From Prorocentrum cordatum (taxonomy: Eukaryota > Sar > Dinophyceae > Prorocentrales > Prorocentraceae), in contig CAUYUJ010003403.1 of assembly GCA_963575745.1 (NCBI GenBank), forward strand, positions 397,815 to 461,814: a stretch of DNA of 64,000 nucleotides, read 5' to 3'. Under the pieces are notes generated by a model. That model ran no database searches and was not told the origin of the DNA. It saw only the letters and a list, made by a program, of their open reading frames with translations. Of this stretch, positions 50,296-60,835 are shown in pieces; within the stretch, counting starts at the first letter, position 1; every line of letters begins with the position of its first letter. The position numbers and the translations under genes are program-made.

Positions 50296-51549
50296 ATGGC
50301 TCCCGCGCAATGGCAACAAATCGAAGGCGGTGGACGCAAGGGCGGCGGTGGGAACAATTTCTCACATGCGCAACTTGCTACGTCGCCCTTCACGCCGCTC
50401 ATCTCGGGGCCGCTCTTCTTCGGCAAAGATGCAGCCGCCCGTCCACCCACCCCCCCGCCTTCTGTGGGGCAATGGGCATGTGCGTTCTGCCCCTGCAAGT
50501 GTAACGAACCCAACTACAACGCGTGCAAGCACTGCGGCAGTGCTCGTGTTGACCCCACCTTCGGCGCGCAGTCGTCGCCGTTCGGGGCTTGGCAGCATCC
50601 TCCGCCCGGCACGTGGTCTACAGGGAATGCTGCTGGCCCTCGTGCTGGCCGCGGCTCTGGTGGCAAGAATGGCACTGGAGATCCGTCCGTCGACGCTGTG
50701 CCCACAACCATGTCCAACGAGGACTTGGAGAAGCTCATCGAAACACTCGCAAAATGCGGCGACACCGACGGGGCGAAGAAGTACGAAGATGCTCTCGCAC
50801 GTCGGAAGCACACCATTGCCGAACTACCAGTACAGCAGCAAATCTCCAATGCTTTCCACCAGCTTGGAGCCGCCAGGAGCCGCCTCACTCGTGCCGTTCA
50901 ACAGTTCGACACAATGGAGGTCGCTCTGGAAAAGCAGAGAGTTGAAGTGGACCGCCTTGCCCAGGAACTGGCAGACTTTGATGAAAAACACAAATCACTC
51001 GTGCGCCAGCTACACCAATCAGTCGTACCACAACAGCCTACAGCCCAGGCCGCGCCAAAGTTGTCCATCCGCAGCATTCTCGACGGGACCCTGGAGGACT
51101 TGCCCATCGAGCTCGGCGATTTCCTACAGGTTGGTGACTCCGAGGGTGCCGAAATGGGCGAGGAGGACAAGAAGACCGCTGAGGCCCTTGTCGTCTCGCT
51201 CAAGACGAGTCTGCAGGAGCAGGCTCGCTCCCTTTTCGCTGCCGCCGCTGCCAAAGCGGAGGCACTCAAGCAAGAAAATCGAGAGCTTTTCACTAGGCTG
51301 GCCAAGAAAAAGCGACGCACCGAGGAAGGTGCCGAGGCAGGGGGAGGAGCCGAGGGGAGTGCAAGGGCCCCCGATTCAGAACCACCCCCAGCCTCTACAA
51401 GTTCTGGAGGAACCGCAAGCTCAGCCGCCCCCGCCCCTGCCGCAGGCACACCAAGCTCGAGGGACCTCTCGGACGCGACGCTCTCCCCCGACATCCGGGA
51501 AAGAGCGGCGGCGATCGCCAAGGGCGGCGCTCCTAAGCCGCAACTTTAG
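50296..51549 (+). CDS. LINE ORF1 protein (417 aa): RanBP2-type zinc finger plus coiled coil
   Basis: Likely a nucleic-acid-binding ORF1 protein of the LINE, inferred from position and domains. Gly/Arg-rich N-terminus, then a zinc finger WACAFC…NACKHC (W60, C62, C65, C77, C80, with extra C67 and C69) of the W-x-C-x2-C…N-x3-C-x2-C RanBP2 pattern. A long coiled coil (about 185-250; ALEKQRVEVDRLAQELADF) follows, then a second helical region (about 300-345), a basic KKKRR, and a Ser/Ala/Pro-rich tail. The start ATG at 50296 (CAGCCATGG) comes 140 nt after the spliced-leader relic. The open frame extends upstream only through the CTC repeat, which is not used. The frame is intact. I do not recognise the protein beyond these domains. 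Confidence 0.75.
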   Translation: MAPAQWQQIEGGGRKGGGGNNFSHAQLATSPFTPLISGPLFFGKDAAARPPTPPPSVGQWACAFCPCKCNEPNYNACKHCGSARVDPTFGAQSSPFGAWQHPPPGTWSTGNAAGPRAGRGSGGKNGTGDPSVDAVPTTMSNEDLEKLIETLAKCGDTDGAKKYEDALARRKHTIAELPVQQQISNAFHQLGAARSRLTRAVQQFDTMEVALEKQRVEVDRLAQELADFDEKHKSLVRQLHQSVVPQQPTAQAAPKLSIRSILDGTLEDLPIELGDFLQVGDSEGAEMGEEDKKTAEALVVSLKTSLQEQARSLFAAAAAKAEALKQENRELFTRLAKKKRRTEEGAEAGGGAEGSARAPDSEPPPASTSSGGTASSAAPAPAAGTPSSRDLSDATLSPDIRERAAAIAKGGAPKPQL

Positions 51550-52347
51550 TAAAGGCCGAGGGGTCCGAGAGTATGCAGGTCAGGGAATAGCCAGTTTTTG
51601 GGGAGCGTTGGCCTCTGTCTCGGCACGGGCCCGCGCGATTTTTGCCCCCGGCTCCCAAGATCCCATCCAGACCTCAAGAAGCACAAAATTTATCGCTCAC
51701 GACCAGTCCAAGGCGGAAGATTTTTCTCCCTGTATTAGCACAACCAACGTCACTGGTTGGGGCTCTGCTAAGACTTGGCTCCGTGATCACTGTAGCGTTC
51801 ACGCCATTTTTCTATAGGAGCACCACCTAAGTTCCCAGGAGGACTTAGATCAGGCCTCATCTTGGGCCCTTCGGCACGGGTGAAGTCTCTGTTGGTGCCA
51901 GCTCTGGAGGGGGACAGCGCGTCTGGGACCACAGGAGGAGTTGCCATCCTGGCCAGAAGCTTCCTGGGACTGCATGGGTCTGGACATCATCAACTCCACG
52001 AGGGTCGTGCCATAGGCGCTATCGTGCAGATCCCCGGGGGCACCAGCATCGCCGTCTCCAGCATCTACCTCAAGCATGGCTGCGGTTTAGACGACGGCAA
52101 TGCTCAGGTTCTGGCAGCTTCCGGTGAATTTTGTTCGGCATCCGGATTGCCGTGGCTCTTGGGAGGAGATTTCAATCTCGAACCTGCCGCCATCCAGACC
52201 TCCAGCATCCTGCAACAATGCCAAGGAGTTCTTCTTTTTCCAGATGCGCTGGGCACCTGCACCACGACTGGAGGCCTTCGCATGAACGACTTTTTTGATT
52301 TGCAGCAGCGGCCTCAGCAAGGGGCTAAAATCGATCGCGATCGATGA
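51550..52347 (+). pseudogene. LINE ORF2 N-terminus: AP-type endonuclease, broken
   Basis: The first part (phase overlapping the ORF1 end) reads NVTGWGSAKTWLRD…VHAIFL, the usual N-terminal strand of LINE endonucleases, then hits TAG at 51815-51817. It continues in phase as EHHLSSQEDLD to about 51880. After a phase change the frame 51862-52347 has GGVAILAR (residues 25-32), SSIYLKHG and GGDFNLEP (101-108, about 52162-52185), the conserved G-D-F-N catalytic box. The C-terminal D-H box is not clear. It would nick target DNA in an intact element. Confidence 0.75.
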
Positions 52348-53966
52348 GGTCGCCGATCTCTCTCCTCACTCTCCCGTGGATTTGACCTTCCACCCTCAAC
52401 TCGCTACCCTGAGAGCGATGTCGTTGCAGAAGCCGCCCAAGATTCCCCCTGATCGTCTGATCGGGCCGTCTGAGGAGCCACCTTCTTACGCTGAGGTGCA
52501 GCAGCAGCTGGAGGCTGCGCTCGCGGCTGCACGCGACGGTAACGGACTGGCCACCCAGACCTTGTTGAAACAAGTTTACGGCACTTGGGCTGACTTAGCT
52601 GAGCGGGAACTCGTCGCCACGGCTGGAATTGACCTCGTGAAAATGGGTACCCGGAGCCAGGGGCACAAAATTATGTGGAAATCTGTCATCGATATGGACA
52701 TGAAGTCTCCAAAGTATCCCCAACTCTACTCGTGCAGGTGGCTACTCCATAAGTTTCAAGTCTTGCTCCAGACAGCCGCGGCGGGAGACTAAGGCCGGCT
52801 GCAGGAAGCAAAGGCTCGCATTTTTGACCTCCCAGCGGCGGTTGCTAAGGGCAAAGGCGACTCGGCCGCCATCTTCGACCAAGTGATGCGTTGCATCAGC
52901 GACAACGCTGAACCCACCCGGGGCGCCGCTGTCCAGGAGCAGCTCCAGGCCGAGGTTGAGAGAGTCAGCGCTCTCGCCCGCGCGGCTGCGAGGTCAGGAT
53001 GGACCGAATGGGTTAAGACTGGGATCGAAAAGGGTGCTAAACGAGTCCACTTGGTCACCTCGGCCCCGAGACCCTGGAGTGCCACCACGGTCGTCGCGGA
53101 CGACGAGTCCATCGTCAGCGATCCGCAAAGCATCATTCGGTCCGAGTCTGCCAAATTCCAGGCCTTGTGGAAGGCATCTCTGGAACCGCCCGACCCGCCA
53201 AGCGATTTTGTTCCAGCTCCAGAACTCCCGACCCCTTCCATCGATGAGCTTCGACGGCTGAGCCGTAAACATAAGAAGGATACCGCTGTGGGCACGGACG
53301 GATTCCACATGCGGCATTTTTCTTGGTTGTGCGATGACTCGCTGCGTTGCCTTTTGGGGATTTTTCAGGTGTGAAATAAGTGGGATCCTCCTCCCCCAAC
53401 TTCACATCATTATGTCTCACCTCCTCCCCAAGCCTGTGCGGGGGTATCACCCCATAGGGTGTTCACTGGACCATATCGTATATGGGGGAAGTTGCGGCGC
53501 CCGTTTGCGTCCCAGTGGGAAGCGGATCACCCGCGACCATGGTTCGCGGCGGGCAAATTCATGGGAGCGGCCGACACTGTCTGGCGGCAGGCCCTCCAGT
53601 CAACTGCAGCTACACAGTGCGCGTGCACGCTCTTATGGGATTTCCACAAGAATTACGAAAGCCTGTGCATCGCGCAGGTGGAGGCCAGATGTGCGAAACA
53701 CAACTTTCCCCCCGGCATTGCTCGACTCGCTTGCTTTGCCTACAGAAGCCCGCGATATATTTCTCTCCGCGGCTTTATATCCCCCGCGTTTTACGCCCTG
53801 TCTGGTGTGGTCGCGGGGTGCCCTTTCGCGACCGCGTTCATTAGGATCAACTCTTTGGACGGCCTCGACAATATCTCTTGGGCCCCATGTCTTAGCTATA
53901 ATTTATATATTGACGACAACGATCTGCACTCGGTGGGGGGCTATCAGCCGGTCAAATATAGCTGGC
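52348..53966 (+). pseudogene. LINE ORF2 middle: RT N-terminal and palm domain, broken
   Basis: A helical region with a stop at 52790-52792 leads to KHKKDTAVGTDGFHMRHFSW (about 53265-53330). A phase change follows, then MSHLLPKPVRGYHPIG, and another leads to GPYRIWGKLRRPFASQWE, WFAAGKFMGAADTVWR and ALSGVVAGCPFATAF. The active site YIDD is at about 53906-53917. These are RT motifs 0-5 in order. The foldback element begins about 50 bp beyond the active site. Confidence 0.82.
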
Positions 53967-56900
53967 TTGTTAACACCCCCTCGACTTAAGTTCAAGTTCG
54001 TTGATTAAACAAATTTCTAAATTAAGGCCAGGCCCGTAAGTTCTGGAAATTCGCGGATGTATGATTTTCGAACTTGTGCCGGCTTTTTCGAAAGAGAACT
54101 GATGACTTGTGCAGCTTTTTTGCTTCGGAAACGATGGCTTGCGCAGCTTTGTTCGTTTCGTCGGGTCGGGCTCTGTTCTCGAACTCGCACAAGTTTTTCG
54201 AAAGACAATTGCTGACTTGTGCAACTTTTTTGCTTGGGAATCGACGGGTTGTGCAGCTTTGAACGTTTTGTCGGGTCGGGCTAGGTTCTCGAACTTGTGC
54301 AGGTTTTGTTGACAGACAGTTGATGAGTTGTGCAACTGTTTTGCTTGGTGACCGACGGGTTGTGCAGCTTTGTTCGTTTTGTCGGATCGGGCTCTGTTTT
54401 CGAACTTGCGCAGGTTTTTTTGATATGGAAGTGATGGCTTGTGCAGCTTTTTTGCTTGGCAACCGACGGGTTGTGCAGCTGTGCTCGTTTTGTCGTGCCG
54501 GGCTCTGTTTTCGAACTTGTCCAGTTTTTTTCAAGGGAAGTTATGAATTGTGCAGTTTTATGGCTTGGGAACCGACGGCTTGTGCAGCTTTGTTCGTTTT
54601 GCGGGGTCGGGCTCTGTTTTCGAACTTGCGCAGGTTTTTTGGGAGAAAATTTATGACTTGCGCAGCCCCTTTGCTTGGGAAACGGCGGGCTGTGAAGCTT
54701 TGCTCGTTTTGTCGGGTCGGGCTCTGTTTGCGAACTAGCGCAAGTTTTTCTGATAGAGAAGTGATGGCTTGTGAAGCTTTTTTGCTTGGCAACCGACGGG
54801 TTGTGCAGCTTTGAACGTTTTGTCGGGTCGGGCAATGTATTCGAACTTGTGCAAGTTTTTTTTGATGGAGAATTGATGGCTGGTGCAGCTTTTCTGCTTG
54901 GGAACAGACGGGTTGTGCAGCTTTGTTCGTTCTGTCGGGTCGGGCTCTGTTTTCGAACTTGTGCCGGCTTTTTGAAAGAAGAGTGATGACCTGTCCTGCA
55001 TTTTTGCTTGGGAATCGACGGTTTGTGCAGCTTTGTTCGTTTTGTCGGGTCGGGCTCTGTTTCCGAGCTTGCGCAGGTTTTTTGCAGGAGAATTGATGAC
55101 TTGCGCATCATTTTGGCTTGGGGGCCGACGGGTTGTGCAGCCTGTTTTCGAACTTGCGCAGGTTTCTTGAAAGAGAATTGATGACTTGTGCAGCTCTGTT
55201 GCTTGGGAACCGACGGCTTGCGCAGCGTTGTTCGTTTTGTCGGGTCGGGCTCTGTTTTCGAACTTGCGCAATCTTCAATGACAACTGATGACTTGTGCAG
55301 TGTTTTTGCTTGGAAACCGACGGCTTGCGCAGCTTTGTTCGTTTTGTCGGGCCAGGCTCTGTTTTCGAACTCGTGCAAGTTTTTTTGAAAGAGAATTGAT
55401 CACTTGTGCAGCTTTGTTGCTTGAGAAACGGCGGGTTGCGCAGCTTCGTCTGTTTTGTCGGGTCGGGCTCTGTTTTCGAACTTGTGGCAGTTTTTTGATA
55501 GAGAATTGATGGCGCGTGCAGCCTTTTTGCATGGGAACCGACGGGCCGTGCAGCTTTGTTCGTTTTGTCGGGCCGGGCTCTGTTTTCGCACTTGCGCAAT
55601 TTTGGAAAAAGAACTGATGTCTTGCCCAGTTTTTTGCCTGGGAAACGGCGGGTTGTGCAGCTTCGTTCGCTTTGTCGGGTCGGGCTCTGTTTTCGAACTG
55701 GTGCAGTTTTTTTTTGGTGCAGCTTTGTTTGTTCTGTGAGAATTGATGACTTGCGCAGCTTTTTTGCTCGGGAACCGGCGGTTTGCGCAGATTTGGTCTC
55801 TTTCAAGAAACCCGCGCAAAATCGAAGACAGAGCCCGCCCCGACAAAGCGAACGAAGCTGCACAAACCGCCGTTTTCCAAACAAGAAAGCTGCGCGAGTC
55901 ATCAATTCTCTTTCAACAAACCTGCGCAAGTTCGAAAACAGACCCCGACCCGACAAAACGTTCAAAGCCGCGCAACCCGTCGGTTCCCGAGCAAAATATC
56001 TGCACGCGTCATCCGTTCTCTTTCAAAAAAATGTACAAATTCGAAAACAGAGCCCGACCCGACAAAACGATCAAAGCTGCGCAAGCCGTCCGTTCCCAAG
56101 CAAAAAGCTGCACATGTCATCAATTCTCGTTCGCACAGCCCGCGCAAATTCGAAAGCAGAGCCCGATCCGACAAAACGGACAAAACGGCGCAACCCGTCA
56201 TTTCCCCAGCAAGGAAAAACTGCACAAATCATCCATTCCCATTCAAAAATTGCGCAAGTTCGAAAACAGAGCCCGACCCGACGACATGAACCATGCTGCG
56301 CAAACCGCCGGTTCCCAAGCAAAAAAGCTGCACAAGTCATCGCTTCCCTTTTCAAAAAACCTGGACAAGTTCGAAAACAGAGCCCGGCCCGACAAAGCGA
56401 ACAAAGCTGCGCAACCCGTCGGGTCCCGAGCAAAAGAGCTGCGCAAATCATGAACTCTCTCAAAAAACCTGCACAAGTTCGAAAACAGAGCCCGACCCGA
56501 CAAAACGTTCAAAGCTGCACAACCCGTCGGTTCCCAAGCAAAAAAGCTGCACAAGTCATCTGTTCTCTTTCAAGAAACCTGCGCATATTCGAAAACAGAG
56601 CCCGACCCGACAAAACGAACACAACTGCGCAGCCCGTCGGTTCCCAAGCACAACAGCTGCACAAGTCATAAATTCTCTTTCGAAAAACCTGCGCATATTC
56701 GAAAACAGAGTCCGACCCGACAGGGCGAACAAAGCTGCGCGAGCCGTCGGTTCCCAAGCAAAAAAGCTGCACAAGTCATCAAGTATCTTACGAAAAAAAC
56801 TGCGCAAGTTCGAAAACAGAGCCCGACCCGGCAAAACGCAGACAAAAAGAAACACAAACCGCCGGTTGCCAAGCCAACAAGCTGCACAAGGCATCAATTC

Positions 56901-57578
56901 TCTTTCGAAAAAGCTGCGCACATTCGAAAACAGAGCCCGACCCGGCAAAACGAAAAAAGCTGCACGACCCGTCGATTCCCAAGCACAACAGCTGCGCAAA
57001 TCATCAACTCTCTTTCAATGAAACTGCACAGGTTCGAAAACAGAGCCGGGCCCGACAGAGCGAACAAAGCTGCGCGAGCCGCCGGTTCCCAAGCAAAAAA
57101 GCTGCGCAAGTCATCAGTTCTTTTCCGAAAAAGCCGTGCACATTCGAAAACCGAGCCCGACCCGACAAGACGAAACAACTGCGCTACCCGTCGATTCCCA
57201 AGCAAAAAAGCTGCACAAGTCATCAACTCTCTTTCAATGAAACTGCGCATGGTCGAAAACAGAGCCGGGCCCGACAGGGCGAACAAAGCTGCGCGAGCCG
57301 CCGGTTCCCAAGCAAAAAAGCTGCGCAAGTCGTCAATTCTTGTTCGAAAAAGCTGCGCAAATTCGAAAACCGAGCCCGACCCGACAAAACGAAAAAAGCT
57401 GCGCTACCCGTCGACTCCCAAGCAAAAAAACTGCACAGGTCATCAAGTCTCTTTCAAACAACCTGCACAAGTCGAGATTTCATACAGGATTCCGCTGGTC
57501 TCGTTGGCATGTCTAAATCCCAAGTTCCACCGTCTGGATCCTAAGTCTAAATTCATAAATCTCCGACTTATTGTTAAC
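53967..57578. mobile_element. Foldback element: two opposed tandem arrays of a 110-bp unit
   Basis: The left arm (about 54060-55795) holds about 16 head-to-tail units with landmarks GATGACTTGTGCAGCTTTTT, GGGAACCGACGGGTTGTG and TTTTGTCGGGTCGGGCTCTG, spaced 107-112 bp apart with one 85-bp and one 129-bp exception. At about 55795 the orientation flips, and about 15 units run in reverse complement to about 57470. Terminal, non-array segments (53976-54067 and about 57475-57569) are also inverted copies (CGGA…TGTATGA…CTTGTG). TTGTTAACA lies at both ends (53967-53975 and 57570-57578). It may be a 9-bp target duplication, or part of the inverted ends because it is nearly palindromic. No transposase is visible. 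The architecture matches Foldback/TU-type transposons known from animals. Confidence 0.88.
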
Positions 57579-58455
57579 AACCTAGTATCGCATTATAGAC
57601 GGGAGTCGACAGTGTGTGATTTCTGATGACATAGGAGCCCAGCTTGCCGAGGACAAGGCCGTGCTTTTATGCTCCAATAAGAACCTCGGCCTGGACATCC
57701 AGACGGAGCTCGGAGCGCCCCTCGCCGGCCCTCTCCGCGCTGCCGCTGCTAATCTCGATGTCGGCGACGCCGTGGGGCTGCCCCTCCGACGCCGGGGGCT
57801 GGGATCAAAAGCTAAAGCCCGTAAGAAGAAAGCGGGTGCTCGAGCGAAGCGCGCGGGGGGGCTCCAGAAAACCATCGGCCGTAGAGCCCGCGACATTTGG
57901 GTTGCCGGGCCCCTTCCCGCGGCCACTTACGGGGCCGAGATCCGCGGTGTGTCTGGCGGGGAACTCCTTTCATTGCGGCGGTCGTTCGCGTCAGTGTTGA
58001 AACCTGCCGGCGGAGACCGATCGCTCTCCATCCTCATTTTGCTCGAACAAGGCCCCACCTGGAGGGCTCGAGTCGCGCCGATAATCAGATGGCACAAACA
58101 AGTGCGGCATGCCCACGTGCGCGCCCGCCATTCGATCTTGTCTTTCGCCACGCTGCGTGCCGCTTGGGAGAAGGTTTGGCAGAACCCTTCGACAACGTGG
58201 CGTAGCGTCAGTGGCCCTGTCTCGGCCATGAGAAAGAGCCTCGAGAGGCTCGGATGGGGGATGGGCAATTTTGCCACTCTGGTCACGGACCAAGGGGGCC
58301 CCTTCTCCCTTGCCCTCAATACCCCTGGGCCCCTCAAACATCTCCTGAAGGACGCAGTTTTTCGGCGTCTGGAAAACGACATCGGGGAGACAAACTCATT
58401 GCCAAGACGAGTGTGCTACGACATCGTAGCCAAGTGCCTGCGTTCCAACAAGTAG
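57579..58455 (+). pseudogene. LINE ORF2: RT thumb/connection region, broken
   Basis: The frame 57616-58455 begins SDDIGAQLAEDKAVLLCSNK. It continues with a basic block (LGSKAKARKKKAGARAKRAG) and GPLPAATYGAEIRGVSGGEL, the post-RT segment of dinoflagellate LINEs (LPAATYG.E..G). A TAG at 58453-58455 ends it, but the same phase continues beyond. The protein joins the pre-insertion RT part only through a frame change at the foldback insertion. Confidence 0.72.
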
Positions 58456-60119
58456 ACGGCCCTTGAGAAGGGCACCCTCCGGGCAGCAGCATGTGGTGCG
58501 ATCTGGACCAGACAGTATGCCAGAGGCAAAGGATACGACTACCCTCCAAACTGCCCTCTTGGATGCGGCAGCCCTGACACGCTTTTTCATCGTATCTGGA
58601 AGTGCCCGTGCCTGCAGCAAGAGAGAGAAGAACTCGCGAAACCGGGGGCCCTTGCTGACGTCGAGCGGCTCGTCAAGGATCGCAACTTATTCTTCGCTGT
58701 TACCAGCGGCGGCTTCCCTCGCCCCGGGGGCGAGCCCCCCCCCCCCCCCCTTGCCGAAGGCTCCTGGCAGGTCACCTGGCACTCCGGCGCCCCGACTGAT
58801 ATCATGGATATCAGCGGTAAGACTCACCCTGTCACGACTCACCCTGTCAAAGAGCTTCGCCGAGCAGGTTTATCAAGATAGTGCGCTAGCTTGCGAAATG
58901 CGATGCCCAGTGTGGGCACCGCTGCCCCAGACCCCTCAGCGTGCAGAGTTTTGTGCACTCACGGGCACAGTCATGTGTTTAGCTGATGACAGTGATATCA
59001 TATGAGATTGCCTCGGTGTTGTAAAGCAGTTTGCTGACTCGTGGGAGAGAGCAACACATTTTCGTAGGCAGTATGGAAGTCACATTGTGCAGGCTCAGAA
59101 TGATGAGAGATCAAAGCTTATTAGAGGCCTTGAGAAAATCAAGGCCCACCAATCCCTTCAATAAGAAGGGCTCAGCGAAGAAGAGATGTTTATGCGCACT
59201 GGCAACCACGCGGCAGACCTAGGGGCGAAAGCTGCAGCGGCTTTGCACCCAGAAGCAGACCCCGAGCTGCATGAGAGAATTAACGAGCACATCAGTTTTG
59301 TGCATTCGTTTTGCATCATCGCCATGAAGTTATTCGGGCATTTTCCTGCTTTAAAGGAATATGGGGAGGTCAAGTACACTCCCAAGCCAGCAGCTGGCCG
59401 TAAGACCAACGAGCTCTGTCAGTTCCAATGGATCGCTCGGGGCTGGCGGTGTACGGTTTGCTGCAAGCTAGGACGTAACCCTCGCGCTGACACCGCGCAG
59501 GCGCGAGTATGCAGTGGAGTGCCGAGATTGCTTGATCTCGACAAAGTCTTACATAATGATCACAATGTTGTCGCTCTCGCGTGCTCAGACGCGAGCACGC
59601 TTTTTGTATGTGTTCATTGTGCAGCCTTTGTCTCGATCGGCTCGCCTCTCAAAAGCAACTTGTATAACAAGCGTTGTTTGAGGAGGCTTGAGCCGAGGCA
59701 GAAGACTAAGTGGAATCACGTTCTGAAATTCCACCATCCTGACCCCAGGAAGCCCTCCGTGCGTGTGAGCTCAGAGGACCTCCTGAGAGAAGGCGGCGAG
59801 CCAGACACCGAGCAGGTCAAGCCTGTACCAGCGGCCCCGTCTCATGCACTCGTGGGCCTCGAAGCCCCTCAGACTCTTGACGAAGCCCCGGCGGCAGAGA
59901 CTCCCCCTTCGGAGCCTGATGCCGCGGAGCCTTCTGAAGCGTGTCGCCCTCCGCATCGTGCGAGAACGGCTCGCTGATGAGGATGATAGTGCGCCACTCT
60001 GCCCAGCACCCACGCCACCGACCAGCACTTTCAACGCGAAGGTGCGGAGGTTACTAAGAGCTGCTGGAGGCAGCCCCAGTGGGAGTGGGGGGCCTGAGCG
60101 GGGGGGGGGGAGACTCTGA
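58456..60119 (+). pseudogene. LINE ORF2 C-terminus: zinc-binding segment, RNase H and Cys-rich tail
   Basis: The phase continuing from 58455 has NCPLGCGSPDTLFHRIWKC (about 58550-58606), the C-x3-C…H…C segment that follows RT in many LINEs. A C-run at about 58735-58751 shifts phase. RNase H follows: QTPQRAEFCALTG (catalytic-type Glu near 58940), a stop at 59003-59005 just before DCLGVV, a second stop near 59161, and GNHAADLGAKAAA (59205-59243). A Cys pair region (CTVCCKLGR, CVHCAAF) and an acidic tail end at about 60119. Several lesions make it inactive. Confidence 0.72.
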
Positions 60120-60411
60120 CGCATCAGACTAGCGTAGCAGTCTCGTTACCACGTGCAGCACATTTTCCGCCACTGCTTAGGAGAACAACTTGCGATCTCC
60201 CTGAAGTGTTACTCCCAGTCGCATCTGCAGCACATTTTCCGCCACTGCTTAGGAGAACAATCCGAGACGGACACTTTAGTGCAACTGCGGCCGGACACTT
60301 TAGTGCAACTTGCATCCTGCATCTTCGGTCACACAGGACCTCGTCGCTGCCGTCGTCTTGTGTCTCACTCAGACTAGCTGAGCACTGCAGCTGGAGCCTC
60401 GCGGCCAAAAA
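60120..60411 (+). repeat. LINE 3' region with two short direct-repeat pairs and an A5 end
   Basis: A 35-bp repeat beginning TGCAGCACATTTTCCGCC lies at 60154-60188 and 60226-60260. An 18-bp repeat GGACACTTTAGTGCAACT lies at 60269-60286 and 60293-60310. CAGACTAGC occurs near both ends (60126, 60370). The segment stops at GGCCAAAAA followed by TTCCTCC. Confidence 0.7.
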
Positions 60412-60565
60412 TTCCTCCCCTTCCTCCTCCTCCTCCTCCCCCTCTTCCCCCCCTCCTCCTCCTCCTCCTCCTCCTCCTCCCCTCCTCCTCTTCCCCCCCC
60501 TCCTCCTCCTCCTCCTCCTGCTCCTCCTCCTCCTCCTCCTCCTCCTCCTCCTCCTCCTCCTCCCC
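60412..60565. repeat. (TCC)n/(CTC)n tract, right flank of the LINE
   Basis: About 150 bp of pyrimidine triplets, same strand sense as the left-flank tract at 49875-50119. Confidence 0.93.
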
Positions 60566-60689
60566 GCCCCCGCTCCCCTCTCTGCAGGGCTCCCTGCGGG
60601 GTCCGCGGCGCGGTCCGATCCCCCGGGTGCCGCACTGATGCGCTGGGAATCGGGCCTTGAGAGGTGCAGTGTAGCATAGCATTACCGTC

Positions 60690-60835
60690 ACCATTCCCGT
60701 TCCCATTCCCATTCCCAGTCCCATTACAATTACCACTACCATTGCCATTGCCATTATCATTACCATGGCCAGTCTCATCATTACCTTTACCATTGCCATC
60801 GTCATCATTGCGATTGTCAATATCATTATCAGTGC
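60690..60835. repeat. CCATTN hexanucleotide repeat
   Basis: CCATTCCCATTCC, CCATTGCCATTGCC and CATTACCATTACC variants, over 20 units with a drifting sixth base. Confidence 0.85.

Larger units (their letters stand above)
50120..60411 (+). mobile_element. LINE (non-LTR) retrotransposon, interrupted by a foldback element
   Basis: It runs from the spliced-leader relic through ORF1 (50296-51549), a broken ORF2 (EN, RT, zinc-binding, RNase H; to about 60119) and a short 3' region ending in AAAAA (60407-60411). It is flanked on both sides by CTC microsatellite, consistent with insertion into such a tract. Removing the 3.6-kb foldback insertion leaves an element of about 6.7 kb. ORF2 has several stops and frameshifts, so the copy is dead apart from ORF1. 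Confidence 0.88.

Noticed and set aside
49088-50365. 425-residue minus-strand frame and other long Arg/Glu/Gly/Ser frames at 48.9-50.1 kb
   Set aside because: They are translations of CTC/GAG tracts, open in every phase.
54281-57021. Frames of 150-370 residues with repeated KTEPDPTKRT-like motifs
   Set aside because: They are the 110-bp unit read in rotating phases. I treat them as by-products of the foldback arrays, not genes.
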